Under the pieces are notes generated by a model, which was given only the letters and a program-made list of their open reading frames with translations, did not search any database and was not told the DNA's origin. 64,000 nt of DNA from Dama dama. Taxonomy: Eukaryota; Chordata; Mammalia; Artiodactyla; Cervidae. A program made the position numbers and the translations under genes. Numbering within the stretch: position 1 is the first letter of the stretch; every line of letters starts with the position of its first letter. The stretch is taken from positions 29,184,501-29,248,500 of the forward strand of contig NC_083689.1 in assembly GCF_033118175.1 (NCBI RefSeq). The letters are read 5' to 3'. Of this stretch, positions 1 through 10,160 are shown in pieces.

Positions 1-1929
1 ATAGACTTCTAATGCTTAGTATTTAGTTTTCTTTTTCCTTTTTTTCCACTTCCTGTAAAAAATTAAGGTTGATGAACTCTTTGTTGGAAATGAACAGGTC
101 AGTTTTCTTTTAGGCTGTAAAATGCCTCCCAGAGAGGTGATACTAGTAAAAACTCAGATGTCCCCACTGAGAACTTGTGTCTCAGAAGAATGAAAGTGTC
201 TGAAGGCTGTTGTTCATGGGAAGGGGCAGTGGGTAGAGGGCAAGAAATGACTGCATAAACTCTTGGTTCTGCTATCCTTCTGAGTGACTCAGTACTGGGA
301 GTCATGGAGGGAAGCAAACTCTTGGCCTCAGCTAGAGAAAACTTCTCTGTTGTTTTGACTGGCCCTCTGCTGATCAGGTCACTGTATCCTATACTCACAT
401 CTTCACAAAGCCTTGCTTTCATTCTCATTGGAGGTTGATATCTGTTCAGGACCTTTGTTGTTGATGACCACCAAAGAAAGGAAAAGGGATCTGATGTTAG
501 CTGGGCCAGGGTGGACAGAACTGTGAAGAAGTTTCTTAGTCTCAAAATAGGGCATTTTCCTGGCCAACCATTTCCCTTGCTGCTGCATCTCCTGGTTTCT
601 CCGAGTTTCAGGTCTTCGAAAAATGTTAAGCCCACTCTGTTTTTTAGTGAGGTTATGATCCATCTATATAATCTTGTTGAGTTGGGGGTATTTAAAATAC
701 TGTTTTATACTGCAAAAGCAGTATATATGAATACGTTGGTCTTTTGGTGCAGGGAAAATAGTATGATGCAAGTTGCTACCTTTTTTGTATGCAGAATTTA
801 GCTCTTTAGAATTTTAAAGCTAACTGAGATATAATAGGTCATGTGATGCCATTGTGCAAATGAGGAAATTAAGATTCAGGGGGAGTCAGTATGGCAACCA
901 ATAAACTGTCCTACTTGCCCTGGGCTACAGGTTTCCTGAGCTACATTGCTTTCAGTGCTAAAACTGGGAAAGTCCAAGGCAAATGGGGATAAGTTGGTCA
1001 TCTAAACAACCAATTAACTAACTCAGTTTCATAGGAGTTACTGATACATGGTAGACTAAAACCTATGCTTTCTGACTTCCAACATAATGCAGTAAAAATG
1101 TTTCCTCATTCACGAGCAATATATTAAGGTTCTAAAATACTGTAATGATCAGTTTGATTTTATGTTCTAGAATGTTTGCAAAAGTTTTTTCCCACTTCTG
1201 ATTTAGGCCATCTTATCCCTGGGAACTCAGCATTAGTACAGAAATTTTAACCTAATTGAAATTTAATAAAGAGAGTGGGTTATTTCTGTCTTTATGGACA
1301 GAGGGAAAAAATGGAGAGAAAAATCAATGAACTGTATTTAGGATAGCCAAGGAAAGCATTTGTTCTGGAAATTAATTCAGGACCAGAGTACAGAATCTAA
1401 AATATATGAGGCTTAGATAAAAGACATAAGGCAATGGATAGGAGCTCTGTAATAATAAAATTTGGGACAATTAACCTAAGCGCTGTTGGTTATAATTCTT
1501 CCAGCTCAAATTCTTGTGGATGTAGCTATAGAGCAGTGAAGTCAGCTGATCCACATAACTTTCAGTTCATCTCATTAAATTATAGGCAAACTCCCACAAC
1601 TCTTTGTGGCTCCTTATAATAAGCATGAAATGCTTGAAAACCCAGGTTGAAAAAACATGCTGAGCCTGTGTGAAGATAGACCTTCTTTTATCCACTTTTT
1701 AAGTATTGGTAACCCATTGGATTTATCTTAATCACTATTTTCTTCTCATGCTACGTGCTGTTGGGAGGCAAACTCATTCTCACCCATGACTTCAGGTACT
1801 ATTTATAACAAGATGAGCAAATGTACTGCAAAGCTGTATGTATAGTTCTTGCCTCTGCCATGGCAGCCAATGCTGACTTGTCCTTGTACTCATTAATACT
1901 CAACACTGACTTGGCCTCACAGTCTTTCC
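1..1929. other. AT-rich non-coding sequence, no gene recognised
   Basis: No splice-framed exon, CpG-rich stretch or clear young repeat is visible. Short stretches near 830-900 (a gcaaatgaggaaattaag motif) resemble a decayed MIR core but are too short to call. The 178-codon minus-strand open frame at 99-635 overlaps other open frames, has low-complexity composition and matches no family I know; I regard it as chance. Confidence 0.6.
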
Positions 1930-2225
1930 AAATACTTATCTTCAATCTAACTATGGACTGATCAGATTTGGCACCAAATCTCTTCTTGACTGCACAAGTA
2001 ATCTATCAGTCCTGGATCCAGATTAAACCCCAATTGGTATATCCAAGCCACATCTCTTCCAACCTGTATATCTGAATGTCTGACAACTTATCTCTACCTG
2101 AACTTAAGGGTACTTTAATTTCAACATGTCCAAACATGAAATATTTATTTTTACCCCCAAATTTGCTTTTCCTCTGTTTTTCTTACACCTACCATCCAGT
2201 TAGTCACCAGACTCTGTGCTTTATT
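1930..2225 (+). repeat. L2 LINE fragment (old)
   Basis: The order of motifs (cc-rich text, 'tatatctgaatgtctgacaa', 'caacatgtccaaacatgaa', then a short pyrimidine-rich block and 'agtcaccagactctgtgct') follows the body of the mammalian L2 3' region in the sense direction. It is heavily diverged, with no usable frame. Boundaries are approximate because the ends have decayed. Confidence 0.5.
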
Positions 2226-2359
2226 CACTGTTGAGCCTTTCTTCACTGAAAGCTAAAATAAAGGTAAATATTTGGGGAGCATGTACTTGCATATTTATTC
2301 AGAAAAGGTACCACTGAAAAACTCTTTCTAAAAGAATTCTGAATATCACTATGAATATG

Positions 2360-2690
2360 TATCTCTTAATACATGTGGAGAGAACAATATACTTAACACT
2401 AAGAGAATACACATTCTTTTCAAGCTCTATGGAATACTTATAAAAATCGGCCATATTTTAGTTGACACACACATATATACATATTGAAAAAAAGCCCAAT
2501 AAATTTCAAACTGGAGAATTTATTTCAGCTATGATTTTATAACTCTAATACATAATTATCAACAAAAGAAAAGCAAAAATAACCCATTCACTTGAAATTA
2601 CTAAGGTCCTTTCCATAATAAAATGTGAGTAAAATTGAAAGTAAAATCCAAAAGTATAAGCAAGTTAGAGCTGAATCACAGGAGAGAACA
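2360..2690 (+). repeat. Old L1 fragment (ORF2 endonuclease region)
   Basis: The passage containing 'agagaatacacattctttt', 'caagc', 'ggccatattttagttgacac' and 'cccaataaatttcaaa' matches the L1 ORF2 segment just after the endonuclease domain, sense strand. It carries many stops and is much more diverged than the L1 at 6,176. Ends were judged by eye. Confidence 0.6.
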
Positions 2691-2699
2691 TGACTTAGA

Positions 2700-5050
2700 G
2701 AATTTGGTCAAAATAATAGGCAGGAGAAAATTCAGAGTTTTAAAAACATTTATAAGAGAATATTAAAATTGAAAATAAATGATCCAAAAACCTAGAATTC
2801 TAGGTTCAGAATGTTGATCTAATTCTGTTTCCTTATTGATAAAGAACTCTTTGTCTCTGGGATGTGTTTTAGGACAGTCTCTTTAGTGTTTGAGTTTTGA
2901 AATTTCACCAGAGTGAGTTTAGTGGATTTTTTTTTTTTTTTAATTTGGAGTTATTCATTTGAAGATCTGATAAGGACATTTTACTGTATTATTGATTTTA
3001 TTCTTCCTCTTTTACTTTCTTTTGCATTTGAGAATTCTTACCAAATAGATGATTGTTCTCCCAGATCTCTTTCTCATGTGTTCTTTAGATTTGCCTGCAC
3101 ATTTTCTCCTCTTTCTTAATGCATTACATGGTAGGAGAATCAGTTGCTTCCATCTTCCAGCTGATTATCTGTTGCACTAGGTGCATTTTGCTGTTTGGAC
3201 CATCATATTTTGATCATATTTTAAACTTTGGATCTATCTCTTGTTGCTTTTTCATTGCAATCTATTATTTTGTTTGAAGACAATATCCCTTTCAACCAAT
3301 TTGAGGAAATTAAGTATGTTTATTTTGCAGTTTTAATTTCCTGTGTTTATATTATTTTGCAGTTTTATTTCATTTGCTGTGATTCCCTCATTTCCCCAGG
3401 GGTTCATTCTTCTACTGAGTTTAGAACTTACTAGTATTAAGTTACAGTTGATGTCTTTTCTCTTGGTTTTCCTCAAACATATAGACATTCAGCTGTCCTC
3501 AGCTGTGTCTTACCAGAAATGAAAATCACTGTTTGCATAACACTGAAACAGGTTCTCATTACAGGAGCCCAGCTCCAGCAGTTAGAGGGGGTGGGGAGGT
3601 GGGGAAATGTGGGTGGAAGCCGAGGACCAGGAGTCCAGTCCCTCCAGGGACCACTATCTATAGCACTGCTTCTTCCAGCCTCAGGCTGTCTGGAATTTCC
3701 TATGCCTCAAATCCCGCTTTAGAGAGCCACCCTCATGTCTTGACTTTGCAGACCAGTCAAGAGTCTGTAGCTGTTAAGTAACCACTTCCTTCAGGACGAC
3801 AGGGATGTGGGTGCATCCTGATGTAAACACTTTGTCATTCTTAATTAATCACCTCACCAAGTGTCTCTATCCTGCTCTTTCCCCTAGTTCCCACTGTTTC
3901 TGCTCTTTGGATTGTTTTGGGGCACACTTGGGAAAACACACTGACCTCCCATGTCTTTTGTAAGAGATTGTGACTTCCTTAGCTCTTCTAGACTTGCAAT
4001 CTGGTCTAAACAGCTATACATTCTCCAGAAACCCAGCTGGTGGCATCTCTTTCAAATTTACTGCTCTGAGATTAATTTTAAAAATATGTATATATACTTT
4101 TTCTGTCATTTTAATGGGATTTTTTAGAGTAAATCTTATATTCAGTTAGCCAACTTGAACTGGAACGTCAACTCTTTGTTAAGGCCTTCTGTATGTAACC
4201 AGGACCTTTCCATCTTATTGTTCCCTTTGTTGAAGAATTTAGAACAAATGTCTTAAGGTTGGGTCAGAAGTATTCTCGGCTATGCCCCCACAGACTTGTC
4301 CCTGCTCATGGTCAGTCAGAATTCCCTGCTGAGACATGTTTCAGATGTTGTCCTCCTCAGAGTGAGAATTTAAAGACCACCTTTTCTCACTTTGTAGGGA
4401 ATATAACCACAAAGGCTCAAGCTTTGAACTTGTGTCTTGAAATCTACTTGACATTTATCTCAGGAAGTTTCAAGAACTTTATACAAGAGGGACCCCTGGT
4501 TGTTTGTCTTTCCACCCAGCCTTCTCAAGGAGGTTATACAGATTAGGTTCCTTTGAATTCAGTTATGTTTGTCAAGCACTTTAACTTTACCTAGAATTGC
4601 ATGTTGATGTTTCATCTGAAACTCTTGACAAATTTTCTCAGTGGATATGTAGTATTATCCATATTTAGCACATGAGGAAGTTGATTCAGACAAGAACCCA
4701 GTCCTCAAACATTGAAATTCCTTCTCTTGAGTATACATCATGTGGGTTTCTTTAATGATTGAGGTAAGATCAGTATCCTAAGACCAAAGCTGATTTAAAG
4801 TCTAGGTGTGTATCCTTGAAACTAGATAGGAATTAAACTAGACCATAATGGTTGGATTCAATATTTATTTGGAAAAAATGTGCCTGATAGTGACAAATTA
4901 GGTTCTTATTTTTAAAAGTCATAAGGCCAATTATTCCTTTAAAAATCTCCCTTGAGAAAAACAATTTCATGTGTAATTATAGAAATTATTGCTTTAAGAT
5001 GCTTGATCACCTTCATTAACTCCATATTTCTGCTCAGATTCCCTTTTAAT
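2700..5050. other. Non-coding sequence, mostly featureless
   Basis: Contains a T14 run at about 2,928-2,942, a T-rich stretch to about 3,440, and a somewhat GC-richer block at 3,570-3,700. A short piece near 4,640-4,690 ('tattatccatatttagcac', then a gaggaag motif) resembles a MIR core. The open frames at 3,519-3,781 and 4,259-4,546 lack splice context or recognisable domains and are probably chance. Confidence 0.5.
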
Positions 5051-5059
5051 CAATTATAT

Positions 5060-5400
5060 CAGTTATCTACTATTGTTTTATATTTATTGATGAGTCAAAA
5101 TCAATGACTTAAAACAACCACCATTTATTACTGCTTCCAAGTCTACTGTCCAGCTGGGTAGTTCTGCTGATTTTTCCAGGCTCAGCTGATCTCACCAAGG
5201 CTCAATCAAGTGTCTATATTCAGTTTGGGGGTTGACTGGAGGTTGACTACTCTACTCATGTGTCTTATGATTGGCTGACTGGCTGTTGGCTGGAGCGAAG
5301 TCTTTTATCATCCAACAGGCCAACGCAGGCTTGTTTATGTGGTGGCATCAGAGCTCCAGGAAAACAAGTGAAAACTCACCAAGTCTCTTGAGCTCTGTAA
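5060..5400. repeat. Old LTR-like interspersed repeat
   Basis: Phrases such as 'cttaaaacaaccaccattta', 'cagctgggtagttctgctga' and 'ggctggctg'-like text are typical of an old mammalian LTR-type repeat read in antisense. I recognise the style but cannot fix the family. It ends where the L1 3' end begins at about 5,461. Confidence 0.4.
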
Positions 5401-5460
5401 TTAGAATTGGCATAATATCACTTTGACTATACTTCGTTAGTCATAATAAGTCATAAAGAG

Positions 5461-6166
5461 AAAAATGAACTCTAGTACACTGTTGGTAGGAATGTAAATT
5501 GGTGCAGTCACTATGAAAACAGCTTGGAGTTTCCTCAAAAGCTAAAAATAGAACTATCTAGCTATTCCACTCCTGGGTATACATCCAAAGATAATGAAAA
5601 CAGAAATTCAAAAATACACACACACACAAAATACATGCACCCCAATATTCATAGCAGCATTATTTATGATAGCCAAGATATGAAAGCAATGTAAATGTCC
5701 ATCAACAGATGAATGGATAAAGAAGCTACGGTACATATATACAATGGAACACTACTCAACCATGAAAAAGGAATGAGATTTTGCTACCTGCAACCAAATG
5801 GATAGACTTAAGAGTGTCTTAGTAAAATAAGTCAGACAGAGAAAGTCAAATAGTATATGTTACCACTTAATGAAATCTAAAAAATAGAACAAATGGATAA
5901 ATACAAGAAAACTGAAACAGACTCACAGATAGAGAATAACTAGTGGTTATCAGTGGGGAGAGGGAAGGAGAGAAGGGGAAAGAAAAAGTAGGAGATTAAG
6001 GGTATAAACTATTATGTATAAGATAAACTACAATGGTAGATTGTACCACACAGGGAATATAGCCAATATTTTATAGTAACTTTAAATGGAGTATAATCTA
6101 TAAAAATTTGAATTGCTATATTATACATCTGAAACTAACCTAATACTGTAAATAAACTATTTATAT
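5461..6166 (+). repeat. Old L1 3' end (ORF2 tail plus 3' UTR)
   Basis: Begins in the conserved L1 passage 'tacactgttggtaggaatgt' and runs through 'ccactcctgggtatacatcc', 'gaatggataaagaagc' and 'acaatggaacactactcaac' (end of ORF2). It then enters a 3' UTR ending in 'ctgaaactaacctaatactg' and an A-rich tail. It is 5'-truncated and diverged, with a short ACAC tract at about 5,616-5,628. A younger L1 landed in or immediately after its tail at 6,167-6,175. Confidence 0.85.
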
Positions 6167-6842
6167 AAAAAGATGAGGAGAGAATAAGATGGTGGAGGAA
6201 TAGGTGGACGTGGATTACATCTCTCTCCACGGATACATCAGGAATATAACTTGAGACACAGAAATCCATGCAGAACACCAGCTGAAAGCAGACAGGAGTA
6301 CTTAACCAGTGGAAAAAAATATATAGACCCACGCAAAACTTGGTAGGATGAAGGAACTTGGGGTAAAAACAGGAGTGTTGGTAGGAGTAGACCTGCCTTC
6401 GGGAGGTGGGGGAACTGAAGCAGGAGTCTGATCCCCACATTGGGGCAATTGTCTGAGTCAGAGGAGAAACATTTAAGGCTAAGAGTGAAACAGCTGATTT
6501 GTAAGGGCCTAAATGGAATGGGAATCAGACAGTCCTTGCCACAGCCATACATACCCCAGACAGGGACACAGATTCCCCTGGAAGGTGCAGTGGCTGGGAG
6601 CTGGAGTTTAGGAATTGTGGAGCAATACCAGGGCAAGGGCTGCTGTTGACTGTGGAGAGATGGATCGAGGCAATATGAGGGAGAAGATTATGGTGGGAAA
6701 TGCCTGTGGAAGAAAGTCGGGCAGCCATGGAAGCAAGGCGATACTGCTGAGTCATGTGTAGGGGTGGAGCCATCACCATAATCTCTCTCCCCCAATGTGC
6801 CAGCATTGGCAACTGAACAATATAGAAGCTGGCCCATCAAAT

Positions 6843-7000
6843 GCCTGATGCACTGAACTACAGAGTAGGACCCCAGCCAAGGGGCCCCCTCTATGTGCCT
6901 GATATGCTGAACAACAGAGAAGGACCCCAGGCAAGGGAGTCCTCTAAGTGCCTGAATGGGCAGAGCTACAGAGAAAGACCGGCCAAAGAGGCCTTCTGAT
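6843..7000 (+). repeat. ~54-bp tandem repeat, three copies, in L1 5' UTR
   Basis: Three successive units each start with GCCTGA (6,843, 6,897 and 6,950). Each contains 'acagag', a ta/aa-gga or aa-gacc block and a closing cctct/ccttct. Unit lengths are 54, 53 and about 51 bp. Units 1 and 2 are closer to each other than to unit 3. The period is a multiple of three or near it, which explains the repetitive antisense open frame across 6,688-7,134. Confidence 0.75.
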
Positions 7001-7187
7001 CGCCAGCTAGAAGAGGCTTGAAAGAAGACTCTGATGGGGCCATAACTCCTGCGGTGGAGGCAGTCCGTGTCCCTGCACACTTCACGCCGCCAGGGTCCCC
7101 GCAAGCCAAGCAGCTGCGCCACCTTCATGCTCAACTCTCACTGGGGCAGAGTTTCCACAGGCAAAAAAGTCTTTCATCTACGTGTGT

Positions 7188-7324
7188 AGGGTTGCTTTGG
7201 TAGTGTCTGACTCTTTGTGACCCTGTAGACTGTGGCCTGCCAAGCTTCTCTGTCAGGGAAAGGCGTTGTCCAGGCAAGAATACTGGCGCGAATTGGCCAA
7301 TACTGGTTGCCATCCCCTTCTAGA
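7188..7324 (-). repeat. Bov-A/Bov-tA SINE fragment inside L1 5' UTR
   Basis: In the minus direction it carries the Bov-A body. On the plus strand one sees 'gtgtctgactctttgtgacc', 'actgtggcctgccaagcttc' and 'ccaggcaagaatactgg', the reverse of the usual SINE. It is diverged relative to the other copies here and lacks a clear tRNA head. It interrupts the L1 5' UTR, so it is younger than that L1 insertion or was carried with it. Confidence 0.75.
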
Positions 7325-8669
7325 GCTCTATACTTCCTGCTGTCCTAGCCGCCAACTCCCCCGAGTACCTGGTGCTGCCAGAACCCCTGCGACCCAAGCA
7401 GCTGCACACCTCCACTCCTGGCCCTCACAGGGACAAACCCAAGTCCTCCAGGGCAGCCTCAGGAGCAAACCCCAGTGGACGACCCACATGCAGAGGTGGA
7501 AATAAAACCACAACTGAAACCCAGGGGCGGTGTGGCTAAAGAAGAAGACCCAAAAACCTTCCCACCAGCGGCACAAGCTGCAGATTAAATCCACGTGATC
7601 AACTAGGCAGACTCTGTGTCTGTGGAATATATAAAAGTCATTGAGAGCTCCCGCAAAAGAAAACGCACTAGTTCTGATAGCTGTGGACATTGGAGGCAAG
7701 AACACAGAGAGGAGTAGGACCAGATGAGGATCTGAGCTGCCCCCACAGCAGGTCCAGAGATCAGCACAGTGTTGGAGGGCATGCCAGGGAGGTGGCGTGG
7801 ACTGTGACTCCCAGCGAGGGAAGGGACTCTGACAGCAGAGACTCAAGAAAAACCTTTATTATTCTTATGTTTTGACTTGTTCTGTAGATTCTTTTGGATT
7901 TTTTTTTCTTTTTGTTTCCTCCCCCCACCTCATTGTAGTTGTTGATTTTATTGGCACTATGAAGTATAATTAAGCTTTTGAGCCTTTTTTTCTCAGTCAC
8001 ATTTTTTATTGTTATAAACCTCTGACCTTATATTGGGCTTTTGCAGTTCTGGGGAATTTTCCTTTTTTTTTTTCCCACCCCCCCCCTTTTCTCTTTTTAA
8101 AATTTTTTAAACCTATTATTATTTTTTCTACATTTATTCCTTTGTTTGCTTTTCCTATTGTTCTTTTCCCTTTGCAGTTAATCTTTAATGTATATAAATC
8201 TTCTTTATCTACCTTTATTTAACTTTGTATAGCTATCTTTTCCTCTCAGCACATTTGTTAGTTGTTTTCATTGCTTTATTCTCGACTTGGCATCTTGCTT
8301 TAGTTTTGTTTCCCAGTCTGTGCTTCAGTTAGTTTTGTTCTTAACTGGTAAATATAATTTTTGATTTCCTTTGTTCACTGGGTCAATCTATTGTACTTTA
8401 TTATTTTTGTCGGACCGTTTTGATTCTGCCATGGGTGTATGTGTATATGTGTATATTCCATTATTTTAATTATTATTTGCCTGATTTTGTAACTGACATT
8501 TGTGGGGTTCATCTTTGGCTTCTCGTTTTTGGATATTACTTTTAATCTCACTTAATGCCATAACAAACCACTTGTGGAATTTTCATTCCTGACCAGAGAT
8601 CAAGTCCTGAGCCTTTGGAGTGGGAGCACTGATTCCAAGACCGTAGACTACCAGAGAACTTAACTGTGG

Positions 8670-8904
8670 CAGTGGCGGCTAAGTCTCTTCAGTCATGTCC
8701 AACTCTGTGCGACCCTATGGACTGTAGCCTGCCAGGCTCCTCTGGCCATGAGATTCTCTAGGCAAGAATACTGGAGTGGGTTGCCATTTCCTACTCCAGG
8801 AACTAACCTTAAGAGAAGTCGCTTAGTCATATCTGACTCTTTGCAACCCCATGGACTGTAGCCTACCACGCTCCTCCGTCCATGGGATTTTCCAGGCAAG
8901 AGTA
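8670..8904 (-). repeat. Two-unit Bov-A SINE inside L1 5' UTR
   Basis: Two Bov-A bodies in tandem, both antisense: the first at about 8,680-8,798 ('actgtagcctgccaggctcc'), the second at about 8,815-8,900 ('actgtagcctaccacgctcc'). They are joined by 'aactaaccttaagagaagtc'. This is either a Bov-A2-like dimer or two insertions at nearly one site. L1 sequence resumes at 'gggagtatcaaatagtgaga'. Confidence 0.8.
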
Positions 8905-9232
8905 GGGAGTATCAAATAGTGAGAACTTACACAAAGGAAACCACTTGAATCCAAGACCCAACCACCAGTAGCACCCTGTGCAGGACGCCTCATCTAAACA
9001 ACAAACAAAGCAAAAATGCAAACCTAGTCATCAACAGACAGGATTACCACCTCACTCAGCCTTGCCCATCAGAGGAAAGACAAACAAAAAATTCAGCACA
9101 AATCTCACCCTATACAAAACTTACACAGACCACTGGATCAAACTTAGGAGGGCAGAAAACAAAAGGAAGAAAGAATTCAGCCTTGAAGCTTGGAAAAAGG
9201 AGACTTCAAACACAATACATTAAAAAATAATA

Positions 9233-10150
9233 ATGAAAAGGCAGAGAAATACTACACAAGTGAAGGAACAAACTAGAAACATAGAAGTCCAAATAAATGA
9301 AGAGGAAATAGGCAAACTACCTGAAAAAGATTTCAGAATAATGATAGTAAAGATGATCAAAAACCTTGAAAAGAGAATGGAGAAAATACAAGAATCAATT
9401 AACAAAGACCTAGAAGAATTAAAGAATAAACATACAGAGACAAATAACACAATTACTGAAATTAAAAATACTCTAGAAGCAACCAATAGCAGAATATCTG
9501 AAGCAGAAGAACAAATCAGTGAACTGGAAGATAAAATCATGGAAATAACTTCTGAAGAGCAGAATAAAGTAAAAAGAATGAAAAGAACTGAGGATAGTCT
9601 CAGAGACCTCTGGGACAAGATCAAACACACCAACATTAAGATTATAGGGTCCCAGAAGAAGAAGAGAAAAAGAAAGGGTATGAGAAAATTTTTGAAGAGA
9701 TTATAGTTGAAAATTTCCCCAACAGGGAAAAGGAAATAGTCAAGTCCAAGAGGCACAAAGAGTCCTATACAGGATAAGCCCAAGGAGAACCATGCCAAGA
9801 CACATACTAATCAAACTACAAAGACTAAACACAAAGAAAGAATATTAAAAGCAGCAAGGGAGAAGCAACAAGTAACATACAAGGGAAAGCCCATATGCTT
9901 AACAGCTGATCTTTCAGTGGAAACTCTGCAGGCCAGAAAGGAATGGCAGGATGTATTTAAAGGGAAAAATCTGCAACCAAGATTACCTTTCTCAGCAAGG
10001 ATCTTATTCAAAATTTATGGAGAAATAAAAAGCTTTTCAGACAAGCAAAAGTTAAGAGAATTCAGTATCACCAAGCCAGCTTTAAAACAAATGTTAAAGG
10101 AATGTATATATAGTCAAGAAATACAAGAGAAGAAAAGAGATCTACAAAAT
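9233..10150 (+). pseudogene. L1 ORF1 (RNA-binding coiled-coil protein), frameshifted
   Basis: The start ATG at 9,233 opens the usual L1 ORF1p N-terminus (MKRQRNTTQVKEQ). A Lys/Glu-rich coiled coil follows (residues about 25-125, with heptad-like 'RISEAEEQISELEDKI'). ORF1p normally forms trimers, coats L1 RNA and acts as a nucleic-acid chaperone. After about residue 140 a one-base loss near 9,650 shifts the frame and the reading stops at 9,706. The RNA-recognition and C-terminal domains survive only as out-of-frame pieces until about 9,917, where the original frame shows 'METLQARKEWQDVFKGKNLQ' and 'KLREFSITKPALKQMLKE'. At least one compensating shift lies between 9,706 and 9,917. The end is approximate because the C-terminal remnant runs nearly to the ORF2 start. 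Confidence 0.85.
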
Positions 10151-10160
10151 CAACCACAAA

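Larger units (their letters stand above)
6176..9232 (+). promoter_or_regulatory. L1 5' untranslated region with internal repeats and SINE insertions
   Basis: About 3 kb precede the ORF1 start. By family analogy this region holds the internal promoter of the element. It includes a GC-richer first part, a ~54-bp tandem repeat (6,843-7,000), a minus-strand Bov SINE piece (about 7,188-7,324), a pyrimidine-rich T/TTTC middle (7,850-8,560) and a two-unit minus-strand Bov SINE (8,670-8,904). The long antisense open frames here (for example 148 codons at 6,688-7,134 and 172 codons at 7,328-7,846) are not supported as genes. Promoter activity is inferred from family position, not from a motif. Confidence 0.6.

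Noticed and set aside
99..635. 178-codon minus-strand open frame
   Set aside because: Overlapping frames on both strands, no domain, no splice or promoter context; such frames are expected by chance in 64 kb.
6688..7846. Long antisense frames (148 and 172 codons) in the L1 5' UTR
   Set aside because: The first reflects the 54-bp tandem repeat, whose period is near a multiple of three; neither resembles a known antisense L1 product.
9220..9798. 192-codon antisense frame rich in Phe/Leu/Ile/Ser
   Set aside because: It is the mirror of the Lys/Glu-rich ORF1 coiled coil; hydrophobic antisense frames arise automatically from such codons and do not indicate a membrane protein.
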